This document shows positions 10,662 to 22,030 of a stretch of 64,000 bases of DNA, piece by piece. A model generated the notes under the pieces. The model saw only the letters and a list, made by a program, of their open reading frames with translations, had not been told where the DNA came from and searched no databases. The first letter of the stretch is position 1. Each line of letters begins with the position of its first letter. The translations under genes and the position numbers were made by a program. The DNA is taken from positions 577,001 to 641,000 of the forward strand of contig NC_087391.1 of assembly GCF_963675165.1 (NCBI RefSeq). The letters run 5' to 3'. Source of the DNA: Halichondria panicea (Eukaryota; Porifera; Demospongiae; Suberitida; Halichondriidae).

Positions 10662-10896
10662 CTCTTTTGTTATCAATCAATTCACCATGACAACTGTAAA
10701 AGTAAATTCCATTTTTGTTGCATAATTAGCTGTTACGTTTCATTGTTTGTTTTGAATGTGAATGGTTATTCCTGCGCTATATATACGGAAGATACGTTAG
10801 ACACATTGTGTACATACAGTAGGTTTGACTATGAATATAATTAAGTGGTTTCACATGATATAAAGTCAACCACTTCCATTGAACTGAAAGCTGAAA

Positions 10897-11550
10897 ATGG
10901 CAGTTCATGCTTCAGCTACTGAGCCCCTGATATCAAGAGCAGATGATGTGGAGACAGCTGTTATACAAGGTGGCAATGTTCAGATACAGGAAGTTGGCCA
11001 GCGTGTAATGATCGGAAAGTACATGTACTGTCGAACTAACTTCTATATCGATCAGAGTCGAAAGTACGTCGGCAAACGAAAGCTAACGAAGTATGTCTAC
11101 ATAAAATGGCTGCACTGGATGTACATTCTAATACTCCTAGGCAGTCTGTTCTCCCCATTGAACTATATAGCCGCTTTTGTACTGTTTGGAGTGCATTTTC
11201 TTGTGTGTGCTATCTACACTCAGCACATGTACGTGAACATAGTCACGATGTGGCATGTTCTCAAGCAACCCTCCGTCCCTGATCACCAGCTACCACGAAA
11301 CAATGCATTCATAGAGATACAGCTGGACCGCTGTGAAGCCCTGTATGCAGCATCATACCGGGCAGGCATTGGATTTGTTGCACAATCGACAACACGACAA
11401 ACGGTCGAGTTTCAAGTGTTTCGGAAGTCGACCGTAAGAGTGATGAAGAATTGCGTGGCTGCATCGACATTGTGTTTCATAGGCTCGCTCTTTATGTTTC
11501 TGTACTGCTACATCTGGGGTATATTGTTGATACTGGAGGGACACTATTAA
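10897..11550 (+). CDS. Intronless membrane protein, family not recognised
   Basis: Single exon of 217 aa starting MAVHASATEPLISR. The N-terminal third is soluble. A tight hydrophobic hairpin follows at about residues 72-116 (MYILILLGSLFSPLNYIAAF, then FVLFGVHFLVCAIY), then a soluble loop of about 70 residues, then one or two C-terminal helices (STLCFIGSLFMFLYCYIWGI). There is no signal peptide, so topology is probably set by the hairpin. It starts 235 bp after the WRAP53 stop on the same strand. The lack of introns, in a region where most genes have five to twenty exons, hints at retroposition or a fast-evolving lineage gene. I see no motif that gives a function. Confidence 0.65.
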   Translation: MAVHASATEPLISRADDVETAVIQGGNVQIQEVGQRVMIGKYMYCRTNFYIDQSRKYVGKRKLTKYVYIKWLHWMYILILLGSLFSPLNYIAAFVLFGVHFLVCAIYTQHMYVNIVTMWHVLKQPSVPDHQLPRNNAFIEIQLDRCEALYAASYRAGIGFVAQSTTRQTVEFQVFRKSTVRVMKNCVAASTLCFIGSLFMFLYCYIWGILLILEGHY

Positions 11551-11708
11551 CCGATCCCCTGAGGCCTCTCCCCCCTTTATGTGTTTGTGTATGTGTGCAG
11601 ACGATTAATGATACCGCAACAATTTGGCTTGTTTTGTATTTTTTGTTATCAAGAGTATAATTACTCATCTACTCATTATCATGTACATTATGCACCTATC
11701 AATGTGTT

Positions 11709-11985
11709 GCCCCACTACCCCCCCCCCGGGACATACGGGGGAATTTGATCTAATTTGACCTGAAATGTTGGCCCCATACTGGGGGATTTGAACCTGGCTT
11801 TGCGTAGTAAAGACTCTTTTATAACCTGTTTTGATGTGTGCAACTGCTTGGGGCTCAAAAATCCTCTGTTGACTGGGGGATTTGAACACAGAATCCTTCC
11901 CCCATCAGGGGGAATTTGACCTGAGGTAAGGTCAAATCCCCCATATAAGCCCGACCCCTCCTGGGGGGGGGAGTGGGGGGCATTA
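11709..11985. repeat. Inverted-repeat, G-rich element in the 11551-12288 spacer
   Basis: The left end (CCCCACTACCCCCCCCC then GGGGGAATTTGATC) is mirrored by the right end (GGTCAAATCCCCC then GGGGGGGGGAGTGGGG). Inside, GGGGGATTTGAAC recurs. The element makes up much of the gene-free spacer between the membrane protein and the GABA-B-like gene. The rest of that spacer shows nothing I can name. Confidence 0.5.
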
Positions 11986-12288
11986 CACACGTAATAATAA
12001 TTATTGCAATCCGCGGCCTAGCCCTGAGGGAGCTCCTAATTGGGCTATGAATATAATTAAGAGTGTTAGGCTGAAATGTATGGCGTCATTCAGCATAGTT
12101 ATGCCTACCACAACCATTGAGGTTTAAAGCTATGACCAGCCCCACCCCTCTTTCTTGGGAAGGGGAATTCCCTATAATTATTACACAACACAAGAGAGCT
12201 TGGATGCACAGCTAGTTAATTGCACAGTAAATCGCACACGAGGTATGTAGCAGCTTCACAATCAAATTTGCAAGACGTCTATAAAGCG

Positions 12289-15200
12289 ATGACAAGAACC
12301 ATACAGCTCTTGGTCTGGTTGTGGGTGGTGGTGTGTGCTGCAGTCGGTCAAAGAACACAGACTCTCACTCTCATCTCGTCCAACTCAACCCCTCAAGTGC
12401 TCAGTGCTGTGCAGTTAGCAGTGGAGCACATTAACACAAACCCTCACCTCAACTTCACTCTGCATCTCATCTCAAGACATGCACCGGTAAGAGACAATGC
12501 ATGGTAAAAATACTTAATTATGATAGTTTGTCTGCAATCTACGGTGGCCCTGAGTGCTACTCTAGTTGATAGTTCATACTTGATAGTTCAAATGCCTAGT
12601 TGGTAGTTCGCAGTTGCTACTTGATAGTTCAATCCTATCAAAATCACGTTTTTGCTCAACATCTTCATCTTTGTGTTTGTATATTAACTCCTGGTAGTTT
12701 AGAATACCGTATAGTGGGTTATTTTTGTATGATGGAAATTTTTGTATTATAGAGCATCATCCGAAAATTTAAAACTGCCAATTTTTGTCTGCACAATGCA
12801 TACAACGTCATTATCCTGAGCTGTACGAATATTAAAAATCCAAAAATTAATTATGTTAGAATTCATACAAAAATGTGTACTAATTACTCGCTATACATGT
12901 AAAGGATGTACTGTGGTAACGTAGTATGCTTACCAACACTAGATAATCTTATACAATCTCTTTCATTGCCACGCATGAGTAACACCAGATGCATTGTGTG
13001 TACATGTAGTGTGACCACCGAAGTGCCCAGCGAGTCTTCTATCAGACGTTGCTCGCTCGTGATAATCAGTTGGCAGTCATAGGGGCTGGCTGTTCGGAGG
13101 CCTCTACTGGAGTAGCAGAGATTGCCCGCTATTACAACATTCCCATGGTGATGATTTATGAGCTATATAATTATAGCAACTTCATAATGATTAGCAACGT
13201 CAATTGTATACCTTTTGAGCTTTTGATTATTTGTGTGTATATTTTAAAATAAACTTTTTATTCTTTGTGATTACAAATACTTTTAATCTCTGTTTCACAT
13301 TGCAGCTGTCGTACTCATCCACGAGCGAGGAGCTGAGTCTTCGTAGTGACTTCCCCACTTTCTTCCGTACAGTGCCCTCGGACAACAGCCTGACAGCTGG
13401 CATTGCCGGCTTCATCGCCACCTACCCAGAGTGGACCAGGGTCATCATACTCACCCAGGACACAGAGCAGTACAAGCTGGTGAGTCTATCATAGCAGTTG
13501 CCTCTCTTCAAAATTCACCTTTAAATAGAAGGCCCTAATTTGATAGACTGGGCCCAAACATCAAAGCTACGCTGTTCTTTGCAGAAAACTGAGTCCAGTA
13601 ATTATTCCATGTCACTTTACATAATTATGGAAATGAACGCAAATGGGCTGGGCAGTATTTGTAGTCTGTACCTACGGTTGCTCGTGTGATAGTCACTCTG
13701 ACACACTGTTTCCCCATGCATGCAGGAAAGCATAAGACTCGTGGATCGACTTGAGCTCATGAATGTAACCGCAAGGACTTCCTTGTTGCTTCCTCCACAG
13801 CTCAACCAGTCAGTATCAGCATCTCCATTTGTAAGTCAACATCACACCAACCAAAATTTGCACGTGTGGTTGATAGTATTTTGAAACAGTTGCTGCACAC
13901 ACAACTAAGAGTGACTTTTGGTGGTTTGCTTTAGACTCGTGTTTGTCTTCAAGTTTCAGCCATTATCTACAGAAATGTACATACATGTGTTTTTCATACA
14001 GCCTGCTGATAATCGTATATTTGTACTTAACATGGAACCAGCCGAAGCTGTCAATGTGGTCTGTCAGGTGAGTGGTTCTCTTAACTCAACTGAAGAATTG
14101 CCACCAATTTGTATTCTATAGTCTGTCTTTCTGTGTCACTACAAATGAAACGATTGTTCGTGATGTATTGATTCTTTGTGTTCTGTGTACGTGTATGCAT
14201 ACCCACTGTAACTGTATCTCATAACACTGCAGGCTATTCAAAGAGGATTGGAGCTCTTTGACTATGTGTGGATCTTGCCGGGCTGGTACACTGAGGAGTG
14301 GTGGATAGATACCGACAAAGTGCAATGCAACGCCACCTCTCTGGCCCGTTTCCTCACCGGACAGGGAGCCATCTCTGTGGGCTATTACCCACTCTGTGTG
14401 GGAGACACCCCGGCTGATGTCACAGGAATTGTGAGTAGTGAAAGCAATAATAACAATCATGAAACCTTCCTAATTAACTTCCTTCTTATACCACTAAGTC
14501 CCTAACCAATTATTGTACCCTTAACAATAATTATACCCCCACTTTTGGTTTCTTTGATTTCCCCCCCCCTCCCCGCACAGACTGCGAGCAACCTGACCAC
14601 ATCCCTCCAATCCTCCGCTCCCTATGCCTACGATGCTGTCTTGGCCCTAGCGTTGGCTCTCAACCAAACACTAGAGGGTCTGAACCAGACACTAGAGAGT
14701 CTCAACCAAACACAGGGGGAGACCGGAGACACTCAGCAGCTGAGACAGAGAGTCATCCACACCCTTGATCAGATGAGCAGTTTCCAAGGTGTCTCGGTGA
14801 GACTCTTAAGTTAAAGCTGATTCTGTAATATTGATTATTCGTTGATCATGGTAGGGTCGTGTTGATTTTAAGAATGGTACTCGAGCGACGAGCAATTTGT
14901 CTGTGCATCAATACCGAGGTGAGTCCTCCACTGTCATGTAATTATGGTCTAGCCAAACACCTGTCAACAACTGTGAGCTTGCTAGTAATAATATGTACTT
15001 AATATACTTATTGTATATGACGGTCATTTTGCCTTTTAAGTACTAGCTGGAACATTAAGCATAGCTACGAGTCATTTCATTTGTGTACATTCCATTCATT
15101 TGTTAGGACATTGGCGAACTTGTTGAGATCAATAATTTCATTATTAAGCACCTAATTGTGTATGGTACAATAGAATGATCATTGCTGTATGCACTTAGAC

Positions 15201-18200
15201 CTGTACTTGTTATTGAACTCTACAGATGTCCTGTAATTAAATTATACTACAACCATCAAACCAAAACAGCTGCTATCTGTAATACAGTGTCCACTTGTTT
15301 CATTTCTCGCTACAGAGAGCAATGGCACCACACGTCTGGTTCCAGTGGGGACCCTCCACCTGTATGGAGAGAACACATCAGTCAGCTTCATCACTGGTGA
15401 GAGCAGGACAGGGATATGGGCGGAGGGGGAAGCCCCTTCAGACGGCACACCCATCACTATGCACAACTTCCCCTATCTTTGGATCACCATTTCCTCTTAT
15501 TTGTTTGCCTCTCTTGTCATTCTCGGAGCCCTCTTTTCAATGGTCTTCACTGTCATCTTCAGGAAGAGAAAGTAAGTCATGCGATTCTTCCTACCCATGC
15601 CATAGAGAGTAATACCATAGATGTATATTCTACTGTAACGCATGTATGAACTAGCGTTTACCTGACCTCTGTGTGTATCTGTAGGTTGGTACGATTGACT
15701 AGTCCTAACCTCAACCTGGTCATTGCATTTGGAGTGATCCTGTTCAACTGTTCAGTTTTCTTCTTTGCCTACCCGTCTATATCTGACTCAGTGTTGGAGG
15801 TCTTCTGTGCTGTGAGTGTGTACATGGTAGTCCTCAATTCTGCCTCTGCAAGCACATATACGAATGCACAATCATTATAGCTGAGCTTGCAATACGTGCG
15901 CAGTAGGTATTCCTCTATTAACTCTGTTCCTGAATTTATAGTTTTCCCTCCATTATGTGCAGCTTCGAGTGTGGACAGTGTCTGTTGGAGTATCACTGTG
16001 CTTTGGTACAGTCAATGCTAAGATGTGGAGAATCTACTCCATCTTCCACAACCCAAACCCTGCCAAGAGGAAAAGGGTATGTTGAAAATCACTGCATAGT
16101 CTTAAAACGTAAATCTGAAATTGGTGAGTACTTGGTTCTGTACGGTATAAGACTCTGCAACAGTGTTGTACATACTAGCTCAAGCCCCTCCCCTCACACC
16201 CACACACAGCCACTGAAAGATTGGCACTTGCTCCTGATTGTCCTTGTGTTTGTCCTAGTGGACGTGATCATCCTCACCCCCGTCAGTATTCTGGAGTCAT
16301 CTCGTCTCGCCCCACGTAGAGTGCCAGATGTGGAACATCCACCATCCGTCAATGTATGTAACAATACCTTATAAGGCTGTGCATGATCTCTGAGCGAAAT
16401 GCAGTATAAGCTATAGAACTGCTACCGTATAACGGGGTATATTTCGAGGGTATAAAAATTTTCGTGGTTTTCGAAACACACTGATTAAGTGTGTACTGCG
16501 AACATTTATACCCACGAATTTAATATCGCATGTATGCATGCTGCAAAAGGCTGCTATTCCACAAAAAGTAAATCCGCGAAAACCTTTCTAAACAGTCATT
16601 CGGCGAAAGTTTATACCCTTAAAATATACCCGCTATTTAAAACCAACAACAGGAGGATGGGATCACTGTCAACTACGAGGTGACTCTCTGTGAATCTGAC
16701 AGACGTGTGATTTGGTTGGTACTCGTCTTCGGTTACAAGGCAATTGTCCAGGCAATCGGATTATTCCTTGCTCTTAGGATTAGAAACATCAAGGTAATTA
16801 TATTAGAGAGATCGATAAGTTTGCAATCGTAATGTCTATGTCTAAAGTATGTTGAGTTTGTACTTTTATTTGTACACCAAGCCTGGGACATAGATCCTCG
16901 TGCCCATGTATACCGTATAATGCTCGATCAGAGGCCGCTCTTGTATAAAGGCCGCTCTCAAATAGTAGCCTCCTTTGCTAGCAAAATGAAACATTTAGTA
17001 GCCGCGGCTCCTGATCAAGCATTATTATACGGTAGTTTATATTGAACCCTCCCCTCTCAGATAAAAGTATTGAACGACTCTAAAGAGATTGCTGCCACCC
17101 TCTACCTGAGCAGTGCTATTCTTGCTGTGGTGGTCATCGTCTCTGTTGCCCTGGACGACAGACTCAACTTGTACTCTGTTATCTACGGCTATGGCATACC
17201 TCTCTCAACCAGTGTCGTCCTCATCGTTGTATTCTTCACAAAGGTGAGTGCATGGTGGGGAATTAACACTCAATCAGACAACACACAATCCAGTTTGTGT
17301 ATATTGGTAACCTGTTTCTGCAGGCTTCCTAATAGCATTTCTTTGTCAGCGAGCTACAGTATTACCTAAATGCTGTAAAATCCTGAAAAAAACATTTTTC
17401 CCAGAACATTCACTGTACTCAATTCACCATTCTATATATTTAGCTCAGAATCTAACGACAAAGTATGTATATGTATGTATGTATGTATATAGCTGTAATT
17501 TTTAGCTTATGCAAACTTTTTATTCAATCCTCATTTACTAGAATCTGTGTACAATGTATACACATGTATGTACATGTACACTATACTGTGTAATTTGATG
17601 CTTGTTACCATTGTACCCAGATGGTGCGACTGTACAAGGACCCGAGGGGTGAGCTCATCTTCACCCATCATGCCCCTCCCACTGGTACGATGGTATCTCC
17701 CCCCACGAGTAATCCTCCTTTCCCTAGCAAGAGCATCGATCACCCGACAGAGGACAAAGTTGAGTCACTGGAGAGGCAGGTCAGAGCACTGCAGAGCAAC
17801 CTGGAAATGTACCAAACAAAGGTGGGTGTCACTAAAAGGCCACTGAACAATTTGTTTAAGTCTGCATGATAAGTTAGTATGTTTTCAGGGTAATATGTTA
17901 GTAGCTTGTTTTGCTTTATATGATTACTGCATTGTTTTTCTTCCTACAGAATTGTACTGATGATGGCAATGGCAATGGCAATGGCAATGGCAATGGCAAT
18001 GGCAACGGGACCCTGAATGAGATTACCACTACAGTCCTGGATGACTCTACCATTGACTCGGGCAATGGCTCCACTGATTGTGGTAATGGCAACGGCAACG
18101 GGGCCCTGAATGAGACCACTACTACAGTCCTGGATGACTCTACCATTGACTCGGGCAATGGCTCCACTGATTGTGGTAATGGTTTCGAGCTGAAACCACT

Positions 18201-18240
18201 GGGAAATGAAACAGTTATACAAAACAATCAAAGCATTTAA
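12289..18240 (+). CDS. Metabotropic GABA-B-type receptor (class C GPCR)
   Basis: Sixteen exons: 12289-12486, 13010-13147, 13306-13479, 13726-13830, 14002-14067, 14233-14430, 14581-14796, 14855-14918, 15316-15571, 15685-15811, 15963-16076, 16210-16353, 16653-16793, 17061-17243, 17621-17821, 17950-18240; 871 aa in frame. A signal peptide (TIQLLVWLWVVVCAAVGQ) leads into a Venus-flytrap domain with GAGCSEASTGVAEIARYYN, LSYSSTSEEL, FPTFFRTVPSD and YVWILPGWYTEEWW, closest to GABA-B subunit 1. The cysteine-rich linker of mGlu/CaS receptors is absent, as in GABA-B. Seven helices span about residues 435-708, then comes a short coiled coil (KVESLERQVRALQSNLEM) like the GABA-B heterodimer tail, and an Asn/Gly-rich end with a duplicated 31-aa block. 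A G-protein-coupled amino-acid receptor is inferred; the ligand cannot be told from sequence. An upstream in-frame ATG at 12220 was not used because the signal peptide follows the second. Confidence 0.92.
12705..12896. mobile_element. MITE-like element, family A, copy 2
   Basis: Shares ACCGTATAGTGGGTTATTTT, ATCATCCGAAAATTTAAAAC and TTATCCTGAGCTGTACGAAT with copy 1 (9151-9328), and ends in the complementary ATTACTCGCTATA. It lies in the first intron of the GABA-B-like gene. Confidence 0.7.
16423..16637. mobile_element. MITE-like element, family B, copy 1
   Basis: Begins ACCGTATAACGGGGTATATT and ends AAAATATACCCGCTATTT, an inverted pair. The interior has CGAACATTTATACCCACGAA and CGAAAGTTTATACCC. 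A second copy is at 51423-51620. It sits in an intron of the GABA-B-like gene, 15 bp before an exon. Confidence 0.7.
16911..17034. mobile_element. MITE-like element, family C
   Basis: A 124-bp element whose ends are inverted: TACCGTATAATGCTCGATCA on the left and the complement of TGATCAAGCATTATTATACGGTA on the right. No coding capacity. Shares the CCGTATA terminus with families A, B and D, so one transposase source is possible. Confidence 0.7.
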
Positions 18241-18851
18241 TAACATTCACTTTTTTCTGTTGGTGTTGTTGTATCCACAATGCATTGACATGCGCATGCG
18301 TTCTTTGCTTGCAACAAGAGGGTGGGGCTGCTCTTACCTGTTAATGAATACCTAGCAGTGCACTCCTGATATTTAACCAGGGGTGAGATAATGGTTGCAA
18401 GAGTTGGTGGTGTGTCCATGCGCTGGGGCAAAGCAAGGAGGATGTCATTATAGAGGCAAGACAGCACCTTAATAAACTAGAAAGCTAAAAATCTATATAC
18501 ACACTGCATAATTATTTTGTAGCTAAATCCTTGAGAGCAACTGTCATTCTCTATAACTATTTTATTACAGAAAGTCAATCGTGATTTACCTAGATGGTGC
18601 TATCCTACCAGCAATCGATGCACACTAATGATAATTTATCGCAAGCCATCAAAGCAATGAATACAGACAGACACCTAGCTGTGGTGAGAAAGGGAGCCTA
18701 ACATTCATACACTGTCAGGAGGAAATTTAATATATATTTATAGGAATATTTATAGGGAACGTACATACACTGTCAGGAGGAAATGCAGGTAGCAAACCGA
18801 ATATCTTACACTGCCAGTTTGTTTAGGGTACAACGGAAAAATTTGGCAAGT

Positions 18852-19330
18852 ACAGCCCTCTACACTTCAGGGTGTGTGAATGCTGATGTTGAAATCACTG
18901 CCAAGGATACCGAGACAGCAGTAGAAGCTGCTTTGAACCTCTTTACTGGTCTCGAAGGAATCAAAAATACTACTCTGCTGTAATTACACTTGATAGTAAC
19001 GAAGATGTTGCTGTAACTTGCAAATATTTTAAGAAATCAGCGTTTAATTGTGGTTTACCCAAGGGATATTTGCTGCCAGAGACGGAAACTAATCAAGTAA
19101 GAACCTGGTTCCTCAAAGACATTGCTCCAAATGGACAATACATAGCACCAATGTATAAACAGAACTACCCTGGTTTTTATGCCAACCTGTTGAACAAATA
19201 TTATAGAGGCAACAGGTACGAAATATTCAACTATCACATTGAAGTTAAACCGGGAAAAAAGAGCGAAAGTAAACAGGACAGCCTCGAATCCAAACTATTG
19301 AGGATGCTTCTTTCCCGTATACTTCAGTAA
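18852..19330 (+). pseudogene. Broken copy of the secreted-protein gene at 22031
   Basis: Aligned with the intact gene at 22031-22543, this copy starts directly at the second half of the signal peptide (ALYTSGCVNA). The promoter, ATG and first residues are missing because non-coding upstream sequence (matching 21545-21614) joins straight to codon 12 or so. A one-base deletion near 18957 shifts the frame and gives an early TAA. Downstream, the old frame stays open to the same C-terminus (LLRMLLSRILQ), but two of the four mature-domain cysteines are lost (GGCYANL to PGFYANL, SGCKQD to SESKQD). An ATG at 18783 opens a short chimeric frame; I doubt it is used. Confidence 0.85.
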
Positions 19331-19544
19331 AGCACAATACTAGGTTGAGGAGAATTTTGTAGAGCGTATAGTTATTACTTAGCCCATTGGATGACTTGGG
19401 TAGTTGGTTTAGCTTATAATAATAATAATTATATGCGTGATACCGGTACACCAAACAAGACGGAGGGAAACAAGACGGAGGGGCCAAGTAATCCACTTGG
19501 GCAAAGCTCCATCCACTACATCAATAGCGCTAGCCTGAAACAGT

Positions 19545-19905
19545 ACAATACCGAACAGTACAATACCGACCAGCTACTGTAACAGTGGATAGATGTGGGG
19601 CCGGGGAGTACAATGCCGACCAGCTACAGTGGATAGATGTGGGGCCGGGGGAGTACAATACCGACCAGCTACAGTGGATAGATGTGGGGCCGGGGAGTAC
19701 AATACCGACCAGCTACAGTGAATAGATGTGGGGCCGGGGAGTACACTGAATACCGAACAGTACAATACCGACCAGCTACAGTGAATAGATGTGGGGCCGG
19801 GGAGTAGAATACCGAACAGTACAATACCGACCAGCTACAGTGGGATAGATGTGGGGCCGGGGAGAGTGTACAAAGTGGGATAGATGTGGGGCCGGGGAGA
19901 GTGTA
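19545..19905. repeat. About 45-bp minisatellite
   Basis: Some seven imperfect copies of GTACAATACCGACCAGCTAC followed by AGTGGATAGATGTGGGGCCG. The right duplication copy has a single unit (near 23378-23420), so the array expanded after the duplication. Confidence 0.9.
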
Positions 19906-20590
19906 CAAAGTGTGATCAGTAGTTGTGAGAGCAACTGAGATTATATTGATTTCAGTGGATCTGTTGCTCTTGGTTTTGCCACCTGTGCGCATGCACGGGG
20001 TGAATGCTAACATCTTATTTACTACCTAAATCATTTTGCTGTAGGGGTGATACTGATACAGTGAATATAGAGATGAGAACTGATCATGACTGGTTGTACT
20101 GTAATGGAGATGGTGACTAGCTGAGTTTGTGTTGTGTATGTAATCAATTATGGAATCTGAAGAATTTTCATTGGTTGAACGTGTTTAAGTTTCAACAGTC
20201 ATAACTTTTGCTTTGATGATCGATAATTATTCTGAAAGCTTAGAAAGAGACCATTCACCATAATTTGGTTTTTTTCGCCCTTGGACCATGAGTTATTCAC
20301 TTAAAGGTGTTTTTCTGTTGCAATTGGATCCACGGAACTCAAGTTTATATGGCAACTGAAAGAGTTCCAGAGCCATTAATTAGACGAGGGGCAGTTGTGT
20401 ACTTCTCCAGTGAAGCAGTATAGGAAATCTACTGATGACATTGCTTAAATAAAATTATGGGTATTATTATACCTGCATACATTATTGCTGAATATAAACA
20501 TTATTGTGTTACAAGAACAACAAACTTGGGGATGATGAAAACAAGTGATCAGTACAAGAGTAGACTGTGAATTACTTAGCAACAAGTGAG

Positions 20591-20687
20591 CTAGCTTTTG
20601 TGAATGTTCAGAGTCAGTTGAAGGTAGAGAGGCTTAGCTGAGAGCAGCGACAACTTCTTGCGATGGAAATCAGTTGGCTTTTTGTAA
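20591..20687 (-). pseudogene. Orphan duplicate of the AIDA terminal exon
   Basis: A 97-nt exact counterpart of the AIDA last exon (24116-24212). It differs at one base, a synonymous AAA/AAG change in YKKPTDF, and it keeps the acceptor CGATGCAG, stop codon and 3' flank. About 12 nt of the preceding exon also survive near 20805-20820. It lies downstream of the real last exon on the AIDA strand, so it could serve as an alternative terminal exon. With no promoter or upstream exons of its own, I list it as a gene fragment. Confidence 0.85.
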
Positions 20688-21169
20688 CTGCATCGAAAAA
20701 TGAAATATTTAATTACAATTATAATATATTACCGTATACAATTCTTAGCAACCCATAAAAACTTTATCATTTTTATAATGTGCATGCACATTGTAATGCT
20801 AAAGGCTCACATTTCCAGAGCCAATTACAGGGGTGAGATAATGGTTGCAAGAGTTGGTGGTGTGTGACTGACTGCATGTCCATGTGCTGGGCTGTGTTGT
20901 CATTAATGGTGAGAGTGTAATTAGCAGTACTAGCACTCACACCACACCACAGTATACTGCCGCAGTGTCCATGTGCTGGAGCAAAGCAAGGAGGATATCA
21001 TTATAGAGGCAAGACAGCACCTTAACAAACTAGAAAGCTAAAAATCTATAATTATACACACTCATGCACTGCATAATTATTTTGTAGCTAAATCCTTGAG
21101 AGCAACTGTCATTCTATAACTATGCCAATCGTGCACACTATATAAATGATTATTTATTGCAAGTCATCA

Positions 21170-21440
21170 ATATACAGACAGACACCTGCATGTATAGTGA
21201 GGAAGGGAGCCTAACATCCATACACTGTCAGGAGGAAATTCAATATTTATATAGAAATATTTAATATACAGACAGACACCTGCATGTAGTGAGGAAGGGA
21301 GTCTAACATCCATACACTGTCAGGAGGAAATTCAATATTAATTTATATAGAAATATTTAATATACAGACAGACACCTGCATGTAGTGAGGAAGGGAGCCT
21401 AACATCCATACACTGTCAGGAGGAAATTCAATATTTATAA
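21170..21440. repeat. About 85-bp tandem repeat
   Basis: Three near-identical head-to-tail copies containing ATACAGACAGACACCTGCAT and CATACACTGTCAGGAGGAAA. A single diverged unit is present in the left duplication copy near 18660-18785. Confidence 0.85.
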
Positions 21441-21615
21441 TATTCATAGGGAACGTAATATTCATGCGTAATCACACTGTCATGAGGAAATTCAAATATG
21501 TATAGGAATATTTATAGGGAACGTACATACACTGTCAGAAGGAAATGCAGATAGGAAACTGAATATCTTACACTGCCAGTTTGTTTAGGGTACAACGGAA
21601 AAATTTGGCAAGTAC

Positions 21616-21760
21616 TATATATATTGACCGAATTGGCGGTTTTAATTTGGCGTCTCAGGCGTGGCTACTACGGCAATGATGTTGCGTGCACTGGAACTTT
21701 AATGTGGTAGTTTTAAATTTGGCGATCTTTGGTAAAATTCACCATTATACGGTATATACG
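21616..21760. mobile_element. MITE-like element, family D
   Basis: Starts TATTGACCGAATTGGCGG and ends AATTCACCATTATACGGTATA, with internal inverted TTTTAATTTGGCG and TTTTAAATTTGGCG-related words. Present only in the right duplication copy, between the tandem repeats and the secreted-protein gene. Confidence 0.5.
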
Positions 21761-22030
21761 GAACATGTATAGGGAACCTAACATGCATGCATGCACTGTG
21801 AAGGAAAATTTAGGTGTAAGGTATATACAATTTCAACGCGTCACATGGTATTAATTCCCACAGGTGTTGACATTGCATGCAACTAGGACTGTTCCGGATT
21901 GAAACTATAGGACTGTTCCGGAATGAAACTTAAGTAAGGAAGTTAGTGTTTCCTCGTCTAGTATATAGCTATGCAAGAGTGCACAGCTCCCCTCATATCA
22001 AGATTTTAACTGGTTGAACCAATTTTGAAA

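Larger units (their letters stand above)
18378..20822. repeat. Segmental duplication, left copy
   Basis: A direct duplicate of 20829-24336, starting at GGGGTGAGATAATGGTTGCA and ending at CACATTTCCAGAGC. It contains the broken secreted-protein gene (18852-19330), an expanded minisatellite, a family E repeat and a full copy of the AIDA last exon (20591-20687). It lacks about 640 bp found in the right copy (22640-23285) and about 450 bp around the promoter and signal peptide of the secreted-protein gene. Confidence 0.9.

Noticed and set aside
12220..12288. Upstream ATG of the GABA-B-like receptor
   Set aside because: Starting there would place 23 polar residues before the signal peptide; the ATG at 12289 gives a standard signal peptide.
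17916..18246. Minus-strand frames with PLPLPLPL or AIAIAI
   Set aside because: Antisense of the Asn/Gly-rich last exon of the GABA-B-like receptor.
18783..18983. 66-aa frame starting MQVANRISYT
   Set aside because: A chimera of non-coding upstream sequence and a frameshifted pseudogene; the aligned region in the intact copy has a stop and is non-coding.
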